This document shows positions 1 through 8,102 of a DNA stretch of 64,000 nt, piece by piece. Origin of the DNA: Bordetella ansorpii (lineage in GTDB: Bacteria > Pseudomonadota > Gammaproteobacteria > Burkholderiales > Burkholderiaceae_B); the NCBI RefSeq assembly GCF_900078705.1, contig NZ_FKIF01000007.1, forward strand, positions 186,001 through 250,000. The letters are read 5' to 3'. Within the stretch, counting starts at the first letter, position 1. Each line of letters opens with the position of its first letter. The notes beneath the pieces were generated by a model. That model had not been told where the DNA came from, did no database searches, and saw only the letters and a program-made list of their open reading frames with translations. The position numbers and the translations under genes were made by a program.

Positions 1-422
1 ACCGTGGTCATCAAGCCCACCACGCACAGCGTGGGCCGGCCGTCGCGCCAGGCATGCACCTCGGCCTGGCAGACGGTCAGGCGGCGCCCCGGCTTGAGCA
101 CGGTGCCGGTCGCCACGTAGTACTCGCCCGAGGCCGGCGCAAGGAAGTTCATCTTGAACTCGGAGGTCAGCACGTCCTCGCCCGGCTCGAACAGGCTGAA
201 GGCGGCATAGCCGCCCGCGCTGTCGGCGATGGTGGTGGAGATGCCCGCATGCAGGAAGCCGTTCTGCTGGGACAGATCGGCTCGGTGCGCCAGGCGGATC
301 TCGACCCTGCCCGGCGCCATCACGCGCAACTGGGCGCCCATCATCGCCATCACCCCCTGGCGGGCGAAGCTGGCCTGCACGCGCGCGGCCAGTTCATCAG
401 ACACCACCGCGCCGCCGCTCAT
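1..422 (-). CDS. PaaI-type hotdog thioesterase (partial, C-terminus outside window)
   Basis: The gene starts with ATG at 422 and runs off the left edge; 140 codons are visible. The protein reads MSGGAVVSDELAARV and later has QNGFLHAGISTTIADSAGGY, the typical active-site region of PaaI/YbgC-like hotdog-fold acyl-CoA thioesterases, followed by the strand region around TSEFKMNFLAP. Such enzymes release CoA from acyl-CoA intermediates. Its start codon overlaps the stop of the 3-hydroxyisobutyrate dehydrogenase gene by 4 bp (ATGA), so the two are probably translationally coupled and this enzyme belongs to the same catabolic operon. The exact substrate cannot be read from the sequence. Confidence 0.8.
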   Translation of the reverse strand, partial: MSGGAVVSDELAARVQASFARQGVMAMMGAQLRVMAPGRVEIRLAHRADLSQQNGFLHAGISTTIADSAGGYAAFSLFEPGEDVLTSEFKMNFLAPASGEYYVATGTVLKPGRRLTVCQAEVHAWRDGRPTLCVVGLMTT

Positions 423-1309
423 TTGGGCTTCTGGGTATACAGGCGCACGATGCTGGAAAAATCCAGCCCGCCGCTGCCGCCCTGGCTATGCAACGCATAC
501 AGGTTGCGCGCCAACTCGCCCAGCGGCGTGGCCGCGCGGGCCGACAAGGCCGCCTCGGCCGCCAGCCCCAGGTCCTTCAGCATCAGGTCCGTGCCGAAGC
601 CGCCCGCGTAGCCCTTCGAGGCCGGCGTGTCGGGCATCACCTCGGGCCAGGGGTTGTACAGCTCGGTGGCCCAGTTGCGGCCCGAGCTCTTGGCGATGAT
701 GTCGGACAGCACCTTGGGATCCAGCCCATTGGCCACGCCCAGCGCCAGCGCCTCCGACGTGCCGGCCATCAGGATGCCCAGCAGCATGTTGTTGCAGATC
801 TTGGCGACCTGGCCGGCGCCCGACGGCCCCGCATGGAAGATGTTCCTGCCCATCTGCTCCAGCACGGGCCGGGCCCGCGCCAGCGCCTGGTCGGAGCCGC
901 CCACGATGAAGGTCAGCGTGCCCGCCACCGCGCCGCCCGTGCCGCCGGACACCGGCGCATCCACCATGTCCAGGCCGCGGGCCTGCGCGGCCGCGCCCAC
1001 CTTGCGCGCCGAGTCCGGCGCGATGGTGCTGCAATCGATGACCAGGGTGGGCGGCTCGATGCGCGCCAGCAGGTCTTCGCCCAGGTACAGGCCCTCGACG
1101 TGCTTGCTGGCGGGCAGCATGGTGATGACGATCTCCGCGCCCGCCACCGCCTCGGCGGCCGAACCCGCGGCGCGCGCGCCGGCCTCGGTCAGCGTGCGCA
1201 CCGTCGCGGGCACCAGATCGAACACGGTCAGCGCATGGCCGGCCTTGATCAGGTTCTGCGCCATCGGCGCGCCCATGTTGCCCAGCCCGATGAAAGCAAT
1301 ACTGCTCAT
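419..1309 (-). CDS. mmsB: 3-hydroxyisobutyrate dehydrogenase
   Basis: 296 aa, the usual family length. It oxidises 3-hydroxyisobutyrate to methylmalonate semialdehyde with NAD+ in valine breakdown. The N-terminal Rossmann motif FIGLGNMGAPMA is at residues 6-17, the substrate loop DAPVSGGTGGA at 117-127, and the catalytic lysine (K170) lies in GAGQVAKICNNM. The ATG at 1309 is chosen because GAGGAG stands just upstream and the protein begins with the family pattern MSSIAFIGLG; a further upstream frame to 1372 has no such support. It lies 135 bp after the hydrolase gene and overlaps the thioesterase start by 4 bp. Other beta-hydroxyacid dehydrogenases (tartronate semialdehyde reductase) look similar, but the neighbouring hydrolase and acyl-CoA dehydrogenase favour valine catabolism. 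Confidence 0.9.
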   Translation of the reverse strand: MSSIAFIGLGNMGAPMAQNLIKAGHALTVFDLVPATVRTLTEAGARAAGSAAEAVAGAEIVITMLPASKHVEGLYLGEDLLARIEPPTLVIDCSTIAPDSARKVGAAAQARGLDMVDAPVSGGTGGAVAGTLTFIVGGSDQALARARPVLEQMGRNIFHAGPSGAGQVAKICNNMLLGILMAGTSEALALGVANGLDPKVLSDIIAKSSGRNWATELYNPWPEVMPDTPASKGYAGGFGTDLMLKDLGLAAEAALSARAATPLGELARNLYALHSQGGSGGLDFSSIVRLYTQKPK

Positions 1310-1444
1310 GTTGCGTGTCTCCTCGCATTGTCCGGCCCCGTGTCCGCGCCCCGGTCGGGACGCGCGGCCCATCAGGGCACGCGTCCGGCCGAGGCACCGG
1401 CGCGGGGTCCTGGGGTGGTGTGAATCGTCGCGGGCCGCCGCGGG

Positions 1445-2605
1445 TCAGGCGCGGCCCAGGTCCTCCAGCGGATGCGGCACGCCCTCAGGCCACGGTTCCT
1501 GGAAGAATTGCTGCACCCAGGCCGGACTGGCCTCGGCCAGCGTGGCCGGGTTCCACCTGGGGGTCTTGTCCTTGTCGACCAACAGCGCGCGGATGCCCTC
1601 TTCCAGGTCGCCATGCGCCGTGCAGACCAGCGCCGCCACGTACTCGATGCGGAACACGTCATCCAGCGAACGCAGCCGCGTGTGCTGCTGCAGCGCATAC
1701 GCCAGCCGCGCCGAGCCCGGCGAACCGGCCAGCATGGTCTTGGCGGCGCGCGCCAGCCATGGATCGTCGTGGTTCGTCAGTCCGGCGAGTTCGTCATAGA
1801 TGGTCTCCAGCTTCATCTCGCCGCAGATGCTGTTGATCAGGAACGAATGCTGGCGCAACGGGCCGGGTTCGAGCGGTTCGGAGGGCTCGTGCGCCAGCAG
1901 CACCTGACGCAGCAGGCCGTCGTTGATGGAGCGCGGCGCCAGGCCGCCCTGGTTGGGGCCGCCCGCCCAGGGTTGATGCAGGAGCGCCTCGCAGAAACGC
2001 GGCCAGTCGGCCGGGTCGAGCCGGAAATCGGCCATGCCCGCGAAGAAGGCGTCGGAGGTGTTCAAATGCGCGCCCGTCAGCGCCAGGAACAGGCCCACGC
2101 GGCCGGGCATGCGGTTCAGCATCCAGCTGGCGCCCACGTCGGGAAACAGGCCGATGGAGATCTCGGGCATGGCCACGCGGGCGTCGGAACTGACCACGCG
2201 GTGGCTGGCGCCCATCATCAGGCCCACGCCGCCGCCCATGACGATGCCGCGGCCCCAGCACAGCAGGGGCTTGGGATAGCAATGGATCAGGAAGTCCAGC
2301 CGGTACTCGTGCTCGAAGAACGTGCGCGCATGGGTATTGGCCCACGCGCCCTGCCCCGCATGCTCGCGCATGCTGCGATACAGTCCGTGCAGGTCGCCGC
2401 CCGCGCAGAACGCCTTTTCGCCGGCCCCTTGCAGGATGACCAGCGCCACCGAACTGTCGGCCGCCCAGGCCCGCAGCTGCGCGTCCAGCATGTCGACCAT
2501 TTCCAGGGACAACCCGTTGAGGGTCTGCGGCGAATTCAGCGTGGCCACGCCCAGGCGCATGCCGGTATCGGTAAAGCGCTCCTCGAACAGCACGGGTACG
2601 TTCAT
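1445..2605 (-). CDS. 3-hydroxyisobutyryl-CoA hydrolase / enoyl-CoA hydratase family
   Basis: 386 aa crotonase-fold protein. The oxyanion-hole region AFCAGGDLHGLY (residues 65-76) and MGGGVGLMMGASHRV (123-137) are present. Acidic residues E148 and D156 in MPEISIGLFPDVG match the HIBCH subfamily rather than ordinary hydratases, and the length (about 385 aa, against about 260 for hydratases) also fits HIBCH. The enzyme would release free 3-hydroxyisobutyrate, the substrate of the next gene product. Its ATG overlaps the stop of the acyl-CoA dehydrogenase by 4 bp, indicating translational coupling. Confidence 0.88.
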   Translation of the reverse strand: MNVPVLFEERFTDTGMRLGVATLNSPQTLNGLSLEMVDMLDAQLRAWAADSSVALVILQGAGEKAFCAGGDLHGLYRSMREHAGQGAWANTHARTFFEHEYRLDFLIHCYPKPLLCWGRGIVMGGGVGLMMGASHRVVSSDARVAMPEISIGLFPDVGASWMLNRMPGRVGLFLALTGAHLNTSDAFFAGMADFRLDPADWPRFCEALLHQPWAGGPNQGGLAPRSINDGLLRQVLLAHEPSEPLEPGPLRQHSFLINSICGEMKLETIYDELAGLTNHDDPWLARAAKTMLAGSPGSARLAYALQQHTRLRSLDDVFRIEYVAALVCTAHGDLEEGIRALLVDKDKTPRWNPATLAEASPAWVQQFFQEPWPEGVPHPLEDLGRA

Positions 2606-3756
2606 CTTATGTCGACTCCTTTATCCAGCAGTTGTCGGGCCACGATCACACGCATGATCTCGTTGGTGCCCTCAAGTATTTGGTGTACCCGAGTATCGCG
2701 CACCAGACGCTCCAGTGGATAGTCACGCAGGTAACCATATCCGCCATGCAGTTGCTGCGCGTCCAGGCAGATCTGGAAGCCCATATCGGTGGCGAAGCGC
2801 TTGGCCATCGCGCAATAGGTGGTGGCATCCGGCGAGCCGCCGTCCAGCTTGCAGGCGGCCAGGCGCACCATCTGGCGCGCCGCCACCAGGTGCGTGGCCA
2901 TGTCGGCCAGCTTGAACTGCAGCGCCTGGAACTCGGCCAGGCGGCGGCCGAACTGTTTGCGCTCGTCCATGTAGCGGCGCGCGGCGTCCAGCGCGCCCTG
3001 CGCCGCGCCGACCGAGCAGGTGCCGATGTTGATGCGCCCGCCGTCCAGGCCCTTCATGGCGATCTTGAAGCCCTCGCCCTCGGCGCCCAGCAGGTGGCCC
3101 GCGGGCACCCGGACGTTCTCGAAGGTGATGGGCCGCGTGGACTGGCTGTTCCAGCCCATCTTCTGTTCCTTGCGACCATAGCCGATGCCCGCGGCGTCGG
3201 CCGGCACGGCGAAGGCGCTGACGCCGCCCGCGCCCGCCCCCCCCGTGCGCGCCATGACCACCAGCAGATCGGTGTCGCCCCCGCCCGAGATGAAAGCCTT
3301 GGCGCCGTTGATCACGTAGTCGCCGCCCTCGCGCTCGGCGCGGGTCGACAGCGACCCGGCGTCGGATCCCGCCCCCGGCTCGGTCAGGCAGTACGACGCC
3401 AGCTTCTGGCCGCTGGCCAGCGCCGGGCCCCATTCGGCGCGCAGCGCCGGCTGGCCCCACTGGCCCACCATCCACGTGGCCATGTTGTGGATGGTGAGAA
3501 AGGCGGTGGTGGACGGATCGACGGCGGCCATTTCCTCGAAGACCAGCGTGGCGTCCAGGCGCGGCAGGCCCAGGCCGCCGATCTCTTCGCTGGCATAGAT
3601 GGCGCAGAAGCCCATCTCGCCGGCGCGCGCGAAGGCCTCGCGCGGGAAGATGCCTTCCGCGTCCCAATGCGCGGCGTTGGGCGCAAGCTCGCCCAGGGCA
3701 TAATCGCGCGCCGCCTGGGCGAAGGCGCGCTGCTCGTCGGTCAGTTCCAGGTCCAC
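2602..3756 (-). CDS. Acyl-CoA dehydrogenase (probably isobutyryl-/short branched-chain)
   Basis: 384 aa FAD-dependent acyl-CoA dehydrogenase. It has the N-terminal helical domain (DLELTDEQRAFAQ), the middle signature CLTEPGAGSDAGSL, and the C-terminal LHGGYGYLRDYP and QILEGTNEIMR, where E362 is the expected catalytic base. The start codon is GTG at 3756, supported by GGAG 9-10 bases upstream and by the family N-terminus. As first gene of a four-gene set with HIBCH and 3-hydroxyisobutyrate dehydrogenase it most likely acts on isobutyryl-CoA from valine, though a broader short-chain role is possible. Palindromes at 3829-3848 precede it. Confidence 0.88.
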   Translation of the reverse strand: MDLELTDEQRAFAQAARDYALGELAPNAAHWDAEGIFPREAFARAGEMGFCAIYASEEIGGLGLPRLDATLVFEEMAAVDPSTTAFLTIHNMATWMVGQWGQPALRAEWGPALASGQKLASYCLTEPGAGSDAGSLSTRAEREGGDYVINGAKAFISGGGDTDLLVVMARTGGAGAGGVSAFAVPADAAGIGYGRKEQKMGWNSQSTRPITFENVRVPAGHLLGAEGEGFKIAMKGLDGGRINIGTCSVGAAQGALDAARRYMDERKQFGRRLAEFQALQFKLADMATHLVAARQMVRLAACKLDGGSPDATTYCAMAKRFATDMGFQICLDAQQLHGGYGYLRDYPLERLVRDTRVHQILEGTNEIMRVIVARQLLDKGVDIR

Positions 3757-3828
3757 GAAGCGTCTCCAGAGATCGTTATGGTCTTATGGGGATGCGACCG
3801 CCTGATGAAGGGTTCCGGCCGCTGGGTA

Positions 3829-3848
3829 TTACGTTGACGTAAACGTCA
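3829..3848. promoter_or_regulatory. Two overlapping palindromes upstream of the valine-catabolism operon
   Basis: Two perfect dyads overlap here: TTACGT-TG-ACGTAA at 3829-3842 and TGACGT-AA-ACGTCA at 3835-3848. They sit about 75 bp before the acyl-CoA dehydrogenase start codon, where an operator would be expected. The ACGT-centred form resembles sites of the MerR-family regulator LiuR of branched-chain amino acid catabolism; that link comes from memory of the family and is inference. A minus-strand TAATAC lies at the edge of the dyads and could be a -10 element. Confidence 0.5.
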
Positions 3849-3928
3849 CATTCAGCCTTATCTTACGCCGGAACGGCGCCGGGATTTTGTCCCGCGGGCG
3901 ACAATTCCCGCCGGGGACCGTCGGCGGG

Positions 3929-4264
3929 CTACAGCAGTCCGGGCGGACGCTGCCGGGCCTGGCTCGTGCGCCGGTGCTCGACACGGCGGCGGCGCGACTC
4001 CTTGGGATCGAAGCGCAGTTCGCGGTAGATCTCGACGCGGTCGCCGTCGGCCAGGAGCGCATCGGGCACGCAGGCGCGCCCGTAGATGCCTACCCCGTGC
4101 CGCCAGGGGTCGATGCCGGGAAACGCCTGGACGAATCCGCTGGCGGCCAAGGCGTCGGCCACCGTGGCGCCGGCGGGCAGGGTCAGGTCGCGCTGCCAGG
4201 CGCTGGCCGCCGCGGCATGGCAGACCTGCACGCGCAAGGCGCCCGCGATGGCATCACTCGCCAT
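3929..4264 (-). CDS. rnfH: RnfH/RatB family ubiquitin-fold protein
   Basis: 111 aa small beta-grasp protein. The core includes RVQVCHAAAASAWQRDLTLPAGATVADAL, GVGIYGRACVPDALLADGDRVEIYRELRFDPKESRRRR, the typical RnfH/RatB ending with a basic tail. The start ATG at 4264 overlaps the end of ratA by 11 bp, the usual ratA-ratB arrangement next to smpB. The biochemical role is not well defined; in E. coli the pair was first described as a toxin-antitoxin-like unit. No unusual feature is visible except the Arg-rich, Gln-containing C-terminus. Confidence 0.85.
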   Translation of the reverse strand: MASDAIAGALRVQVCHAAAASAWQRDLTLPAGATVADALAASGFVQAFPGIDPWRHGVGIYGRACVPDALLADGDRVEIYRELRFDPKESRRRRVEHRRTSQARQRPPGLL

Positions 4265-4688
4265 ATTTGGTCTGGGCCCGCTTGGTGAACGAATCGATGA
4301 AGCTGGTGGCGATGCGGTTGAACACCGGCCCCACCACCATCTCGAGCGCGCGGTTGGAAAACGCGTACTCCAGGGTGAACAGCACCTTGCAGGCGTCGTC
4401 GGCCAGCGGCTGGAACTGCCAGTTGCCGACCAGGCGCGAGAACGGGCCATCGACCAGTTCCAGGTTGATGCGGTGGGGGTAATCGTGGGTATTGCGCGTG
4501 GTGAAGCGCTGCTTCAGGCCCGCCAGACTGATCATGATGGAGGCCTGCATGCCGTGCTCGTCACGCGACTGCACCTCGGTGCCGCCGCACCACGGCATGA
4601 ACTCCGGGTACTTTTCCACGTCGGCCACCAAGTCGAACATCTGAGCGGCGGAGTAAGGCACGAGGACGGAACGCTGGACTGTGTGCAT
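4254..4688 (-). CDS. ratA: RatA / coenzyme Q-binding START-like protein
   Basis: 144 aa, full length for the family. It begins MHTVQRSVLVPYSAAQMFDLVADVEKYPEFMPWC, the hallmark of the polyketide cyclase/COQ10 group, and ends with SFIDSFTKRAQTKYGE. In E. coli the homologue binds 50S subunits and inhibits 70S formation; mitochondrial and alphaproteobacterial relatives bind coenzyme Q. Position divergent from smpB with 148 bp between them is the classic ratA/smpB arrangement. The small rnfH gene overlaps its 3' end. Confidence 0.9.
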   Translation of the reverse strand: MHTVQRSVLVPYSAAQMFDLVADVEKYPEFMPWCGGTEVQSRDEHGMQASIMISLAGLKQRFTTRNTHDYPHRINLELVDGPFSRLVGNWQFQPLADDACKVLFTLEYAFSNRALEMVVGPVFNRIATSFIDSFTKRAQTKYGE

Positions 4689-4836
4689 CGACTATCGCAA
4701 ATGGCTAGAATGATCGGATTTTACCGGTACAGCGGATCCTGTACGCCGAGACGGGTTCAAACCCCGGGTTTACCTGCCCGGTTTTCACCCCCCTGGTTTC
4801 AGAACTCCGGCCTCGGACGCAGGTATCCTCCCCCTA

Positions 4837-5304
4837 ATGAGCATCATCGACAATCGCAAGGCCTCGCACGATTACTTCATCGAAGACCGCTACGAGGCCG
4901 GCATCGCCCTGCAAGGCTGGGAGGTCAAGGCCATCCGGTCGGGCCGCGTGCAACTGAAGGAAAGCTACGTCATCGTACGCGAAGGCGAGATCTACCTGAT
5001 GGGCATGCACGTCAGCCCCCTGCCCACCGCCTCCACGCACATCCACCCCGACGCGATGCGCACGCGCAAGCTGCTGCTGCACGCGGAAGAAATCAGCAAG
5101 CTGATCGGCAAGGTCGAGCAGCGCGGCTATACCCTGGTTCCCCTGAACCTGCACTACAAGAACGGCCGGATCAAGCTCGATTTCGCGCTGGGCCGCGGCA
5201 AGAAACTGTACGACAAGCGCGACACCGCCCGCGAAAAAGACTGGCAGCGCGAGAAAGACCGCGTGATGAAGCACGACACGCGCAACAGCCGCCGCGACGA
5301 CTGA
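4837..5304 (+). CDS. smpB: SsrA-binding protein SmpB
   Basis: 155 aa. SmpB binds tmRNA and brings it to stalled ribosomes for trans-translation. The family signature is clear: [20 protein letters not shown] followed by [17 protein letters not shown] near the N-terminus, and a basic C-terminal tail with [18 protein letters not shown] that enters the mRNA channel. Divergent from ratA and convergent with a diguanylate cyclase gene 22 bp downstream. Confidence 0.97.
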   Translation: MSIIDNRKASHDYFIEDRYEAGIALQGWEVKAIRSGRVQLKESYVIVREGEIYLMGMHVSPLPTASTHIHPDAMRTRKLLLHAEEISKLIGKVEQRGYTLVPLNLHYKNGRIKLDFALGRGKKLYDKRDTAREKDWQREKDRVMKHDTRNSRRDD

Positions 5305-5326
5305 AGCCCGGGGCGGGCCTGTCCAC

Positions 5327-6496
5327 TCAGGTCTTGTACCCCTCCGGCGGCACCATCACCAGGCAGTTGCGCCCGGCCGCCTTGGCCGCATACAGCGCCT
5401 GGTCGGCGCGCACGCTGGCCGACTCCAGCGGCTCGCCGGGTTCGCATTGCGCCAGCCCCCCGCTCACCGTGCACATCAGCGTGCGGCCTTCGTAGAAGCA
5501 CGGGGTCTCCCGTACCGCCTGCATCAGCCGCTGGGCCATGTGCTGGGCCTGCAACAGTGGCGTATCGGGCAGCGCCACCGAGAACTCCTCGCCGCCCAGG
5601 CGGCCCACCACGTCCCCTGCGCGCATCGCCCCGCCCACCACCCGGGCGAAATGCTGCAGCACCGCGTCACCCGCGGCGTGGCCGTGCAGGTCGTTGATCT
5701 GCTTGAAGTAATCGATGTCCAGGGCCAGCAGCGTCAGGACCCGCTCGCCGCGCTGCGCCTGGGCGTGCAGCCGGCTGGTCTCGCGCCACCAGGCCTTGCG
5801 CGTCAGCAGGCCGGTCAGGAAGTCGGTGCTGGCCTCGCGCTCGCGGTCGCCCAGCATGCGGTCGTGGATCATCATGATGACCCCCAATGTCACGCTGGGA
5901 CTCAGCAGCACGCCCAGCGTCAGGAAGGCCACGTTCCAGCCCGCCGGCGACATCAGCGTGTCCACGCTTTCCATGCCCAGCATGTACACCGCCGCACGCA
6001 CCAGGTAGCCGATGGCGGCGGTCAGGGTGATGGCCAGCGTGAACAGATAGCTGTAGCGCGAGCGCACCGCAGGCAGCGCGCGCCAGATGGCCAGCGCGAT
6101 GCCCCCGCTGATGAAGCTGTGCAGCAGCGACGCGGCGACGATGCGGACGTCGGTGGAGGGCCAGACGTACAGGTACAGCCACAGCACGCCCATCAGCACC
6201 GCCACCCCCACGGCCAGCAACCGCACCGGCGCGCGCTGCCCCAGGAAGCGGCAGATGCCGTAGTAATAGATGCTGTAGCCGGCCGAGATCAGCAGATTGG
6301 GCAGCAGGATCGTCAGCCAGCGGACGCTGCCGGACGCCTGTTGCGCGAAGATCGCCAGCGAGCAGATGGTCAGGACGTTGGCCCACACGGCTTCGCGGAT
6401 GCCGGGCATGCCGCTGCGCGCCAGCGACCCCAGCACCGCCAGGCAGATCAGGCTGGACAGCGCAGTGAGGACGAGCAGGTTGACGGGGGCCAGCAT
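5327..6496 (-). CDS. Membrane-bound GGDEF diguanylate cyclase
   Basis: 389 aa. Residues 1-210 form about six to seven hydrophobic membrane segments of no recognised sensor family. Residues 225-385 form a GGDEF domain with DFLTGL (225-230), DIDYFKQIND (260-269) and the active motif GGEEF (301-305). RxxD (RAGD, 292-295) lies five residues before it, a product-inhibition I-site. All active residues are present, so it should make c-di-GMP. It follows qmcA by 37 bp on the same strand and may be co-transcribed with nfeD-qmcA. The ATG at 6496 lacks a strong ribosome-binding site. A c-di-GMP source matters here because the window also carries a flagellar cluster with a YcgR-N-like protein. Confidence 0.9.
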   Translation of the reverse strand: MLAPVNLLVLTALSSLICLAVLGSLARSGMPGIREAVWANVLTICSLAIFAQQASGSVRWLTILLPNLLISAGYSIYYYGICRFLGQRAPVRLLAVGVAVLMGVLWLYLYVWPSTDVRIVAASLLHSFISGGIALAIWRALPAVRSRYSYLFTLAITLTAAIGYLVRAAVYMLGMESVDTLMSPAGWNVAFLTLGVLLSPSVTLGVIMMIHDRMLGDREREASTDFLTGLLTRKAWWRETSRLHAQAQRGERVLTLLALDIDYFKQINDLHGHAAGDAVLQHFARVVGGAMRAGDVVGRLGGEEFSVALPDTPLLQAQHMAQRLMQAVRETPCFYEGRTLMCTVSGGLAQCEPGEPLESASVRADQALYAAKAAGRNCLVMVPPEGYKT

Positions 6497-6533
6497 CCAG
6501 GCAAGGCAGTCAGGCGGCGGCCCCCAGCAGCGA

Positions 6534-7463
6534 TCAGGCGCCGCGCGTGGACTTGACGATGGTCATGGCCGACGCCACCAGGCTGCCCACGTCCGACAGG
6601 TTCGACGGCAGGATCAGCGTATTGCCTTCCTTGGCCACTTCGCCGAAGGCCTCGACGTAGCGCTCGGCCACGCGCAGGTTGAGGGCCTCCATGCCGCCAG
6701 GCTGGCTCACCGCGTTGCCCACCTGCACGATGGCCTGGGCGGTGGCGTCGGCGATGGCCAGCACGGCGGCGGCCTCGCCCTGGGCCTGGTTGATCTGGGC
6801 CTGCTTCTCGCCCTCGGAGCGGGCAATGGCCGCCTCGCGCTCGCCGGTGGCGATGTTGATCTGTTCCTGGCGGCGGCCTTCGGACGCCGCGATCAGCGCG
6901 CGCTTCTCGCGCTCGGCGGTGATCTGGGCCTGCATGGCGCGCAGGATCTCGTTGGGCGGCGTCAGGTCCTTGATTTCATAGCGCAGCACCTTCACGCCCC
7001 AGTTCAGGGCGGCCTCGTCCAGCGAGGCCACGATGGTGCTGTTGATGAACTCGCGCTCTTCGAAGGTGCGGTCCAGTTCGAGCTTGCCGATGACCGAGCG
7101 CAGCGTGGTCTGCGACAGCTGCGTGATGGCCGTGATGTAGTTGGACGAACCGTACGACGCGCGCATCGGATCGGTGACCTGGAAATACAGCACGCCGTCG
7201 ACCTGCAGTTGGGTGTTGTCGCGCGTGATGCAGACCTGGCTGGGCACGTCCAGCGGGATTTCCTTCAGCGAGTGCTTGTACGAGATGCGTTCGATGAAAG
7301 GGATGACGAACCCGGCGCCTGGCGACAGCACGCGGTCGAACTTGCCCAGCCGCTCGACCACCCAGGCATGCTGCTGCGGCACGATCGCGATGGCTCGGAT
7401 CAGGACCAGCAGCACCAGGAAGACGACGATGATCAGGAAGATGGTGGATGGGTCGAGCGTCAT
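6534..7463 (-). CDS. SPFH-domain (stomatin/prohibitin) membrane protein, QmcA type
   Basis: 309 aa. One N-terminal membrane segment (residues 7-27) is followed by an SPFH domain starting at VVERLGKFDRVLSPGAGFVIPF and the conserved IVASLDEAALNWGVKVLRYEIKDL. A charged coiled-coil stretch (about 180-240, rich in AEREKRA and GEKQAQINQAQGEA) mediates oligomerisation in this family. The ATG at 7463 has AAGGGG a few bases upstream; an open frame further upstream is not coding. Such proteins form large rings in membrane microdomains and are commonly paired with an NfeD protein, as here. Confidence 0.92.
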   Translation of the reverse strand: MTLDPSTIFLIIVVFLVLLVLIRAIAIVPQQHAWVVERLGKFDRVLSPGAGFVIPFIERISYKHSLKEIPLDVPSQVCITRDNTQLQVDGVLYFQVTDPMRASYGSSNYITAITQLSQTTLRSVIGKLELDRTFEEREFINSTIVASLDEAALNWGVKVLRYEIKDLTPPNEILRAMQAQITAEREKRALIAASEGRRQEQINIATGEREAAIARSEGEKQAQINQAQGEAAAVLAIADATAQAIVQVGNAVSQPGGMEALNLRVAERYVEAFGEVAKEGNTLILPSNLSDVGSLVASAMTIVKSTRGA

Positions 7464-7524
7464 GTAAACCCCTTCTGTAAGAAAATCAGCGGATTGCGGC
7501 GGCCGGAAGGCGGCCCGGTTGGCC

Positions 7525-7944
7525 TCAGCGCTTGCCAGACAGCACCAGGCGCGTGCCGCGCACTTCGGTGATGAGGTAAGTGCCGGGCGCGGCGGCTTCG
7601 CCCGCGGCCAGCTCGGCCTGCCACTGCGCGCCGCGATACCAGACGCGCGCCGTGCCGGCGGGGGACCACTGCTCGACCTGCACCGTCTGGCCGATGTCGA
7701 GATTGACGTTGGCGTTGCGCGACGCATCGATCTCGCGCTTCTTGAGCACGCCCGTGCCGCGCAGCACGGCCAGGCCCGCCAGCGCGACCACGACGCAAGC
7801 CACCAGTTGCCATTGCAGCGCCATAGCCAGCGCGGCCGCCACACCGGCCGCCGCCAGCCCCAGGGCCACCAGCAACAGATAGAACGTACCGGTCATGACT
7901 TCGCCGATGAGCGCGATCGCCGCCAATCCGAACCAAACCCACAT
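7525..7944 (-). CDS. NfeD-family membrane protein
   Basis: 139 aa from the ATG at 7944, chosen because GGAG lies 9 bases before it. An in-frame ATG at 7971 would add nine residues (MFSRAEYLA) but lacks a ribosome-binding site. Three hydrophobic segments (MWVWFGLAAIALIGEVMTGT, YLLLVALGLAAAG, LVACVVVALAGLAVL) are followed by a short soluble OB-fold domain (GQTVQVEQWSPAGTARVWYRGAQW). NfeD proteins partner SPFH proteins such as the next gene product. It is the short NfeD form without the ClpP-like protease domain. Confidence 0.85.
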   Translation of the reverse strand: MWVWFGLAAIALIGEVMTGTFYLLLVALGLAAAGVAAALAMALQWQLVACVVVALAGLAVLRGTGVLKKREIDASRNANVNLDIGQTVQVEQWSPAGTARVWYRGAQWQAELAAGEAAAPGTYLITEVRGTRLVLSGKR

Positions 7945-8102
7945 CGCAAGGTACTCCGCGCGTGAAAACATAGCGGATTGTACGGATTTCCCACAGAATG
8001 CGCCCTTGATATGCGCATTATCACGCGAGGTTTACGCATTTCCCGGCGCGGGCGCCCTGTCGCCGCCCCTTTCCTGAATCGCTTTTCAAGCCTGTAGCAG
8101 CC

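Noticed and set aside
4254-4688. ratA-rnfH as a genuine toxin-antitoxin system
   Set aside because: The pair is a conserved core arrangement beside smpB; sequence gives no sign of a selfish module and later work favours housekeeping roles.
4752-4766. CGGGTTCAAACCCCG, resembling a tRNA T-arm, between ratA and smpB
   Set aside because: No acceptor stem, D-arm or anticodon arm can be placed at the right distances upstream; an isolated T-arm-like hairpin by chance.
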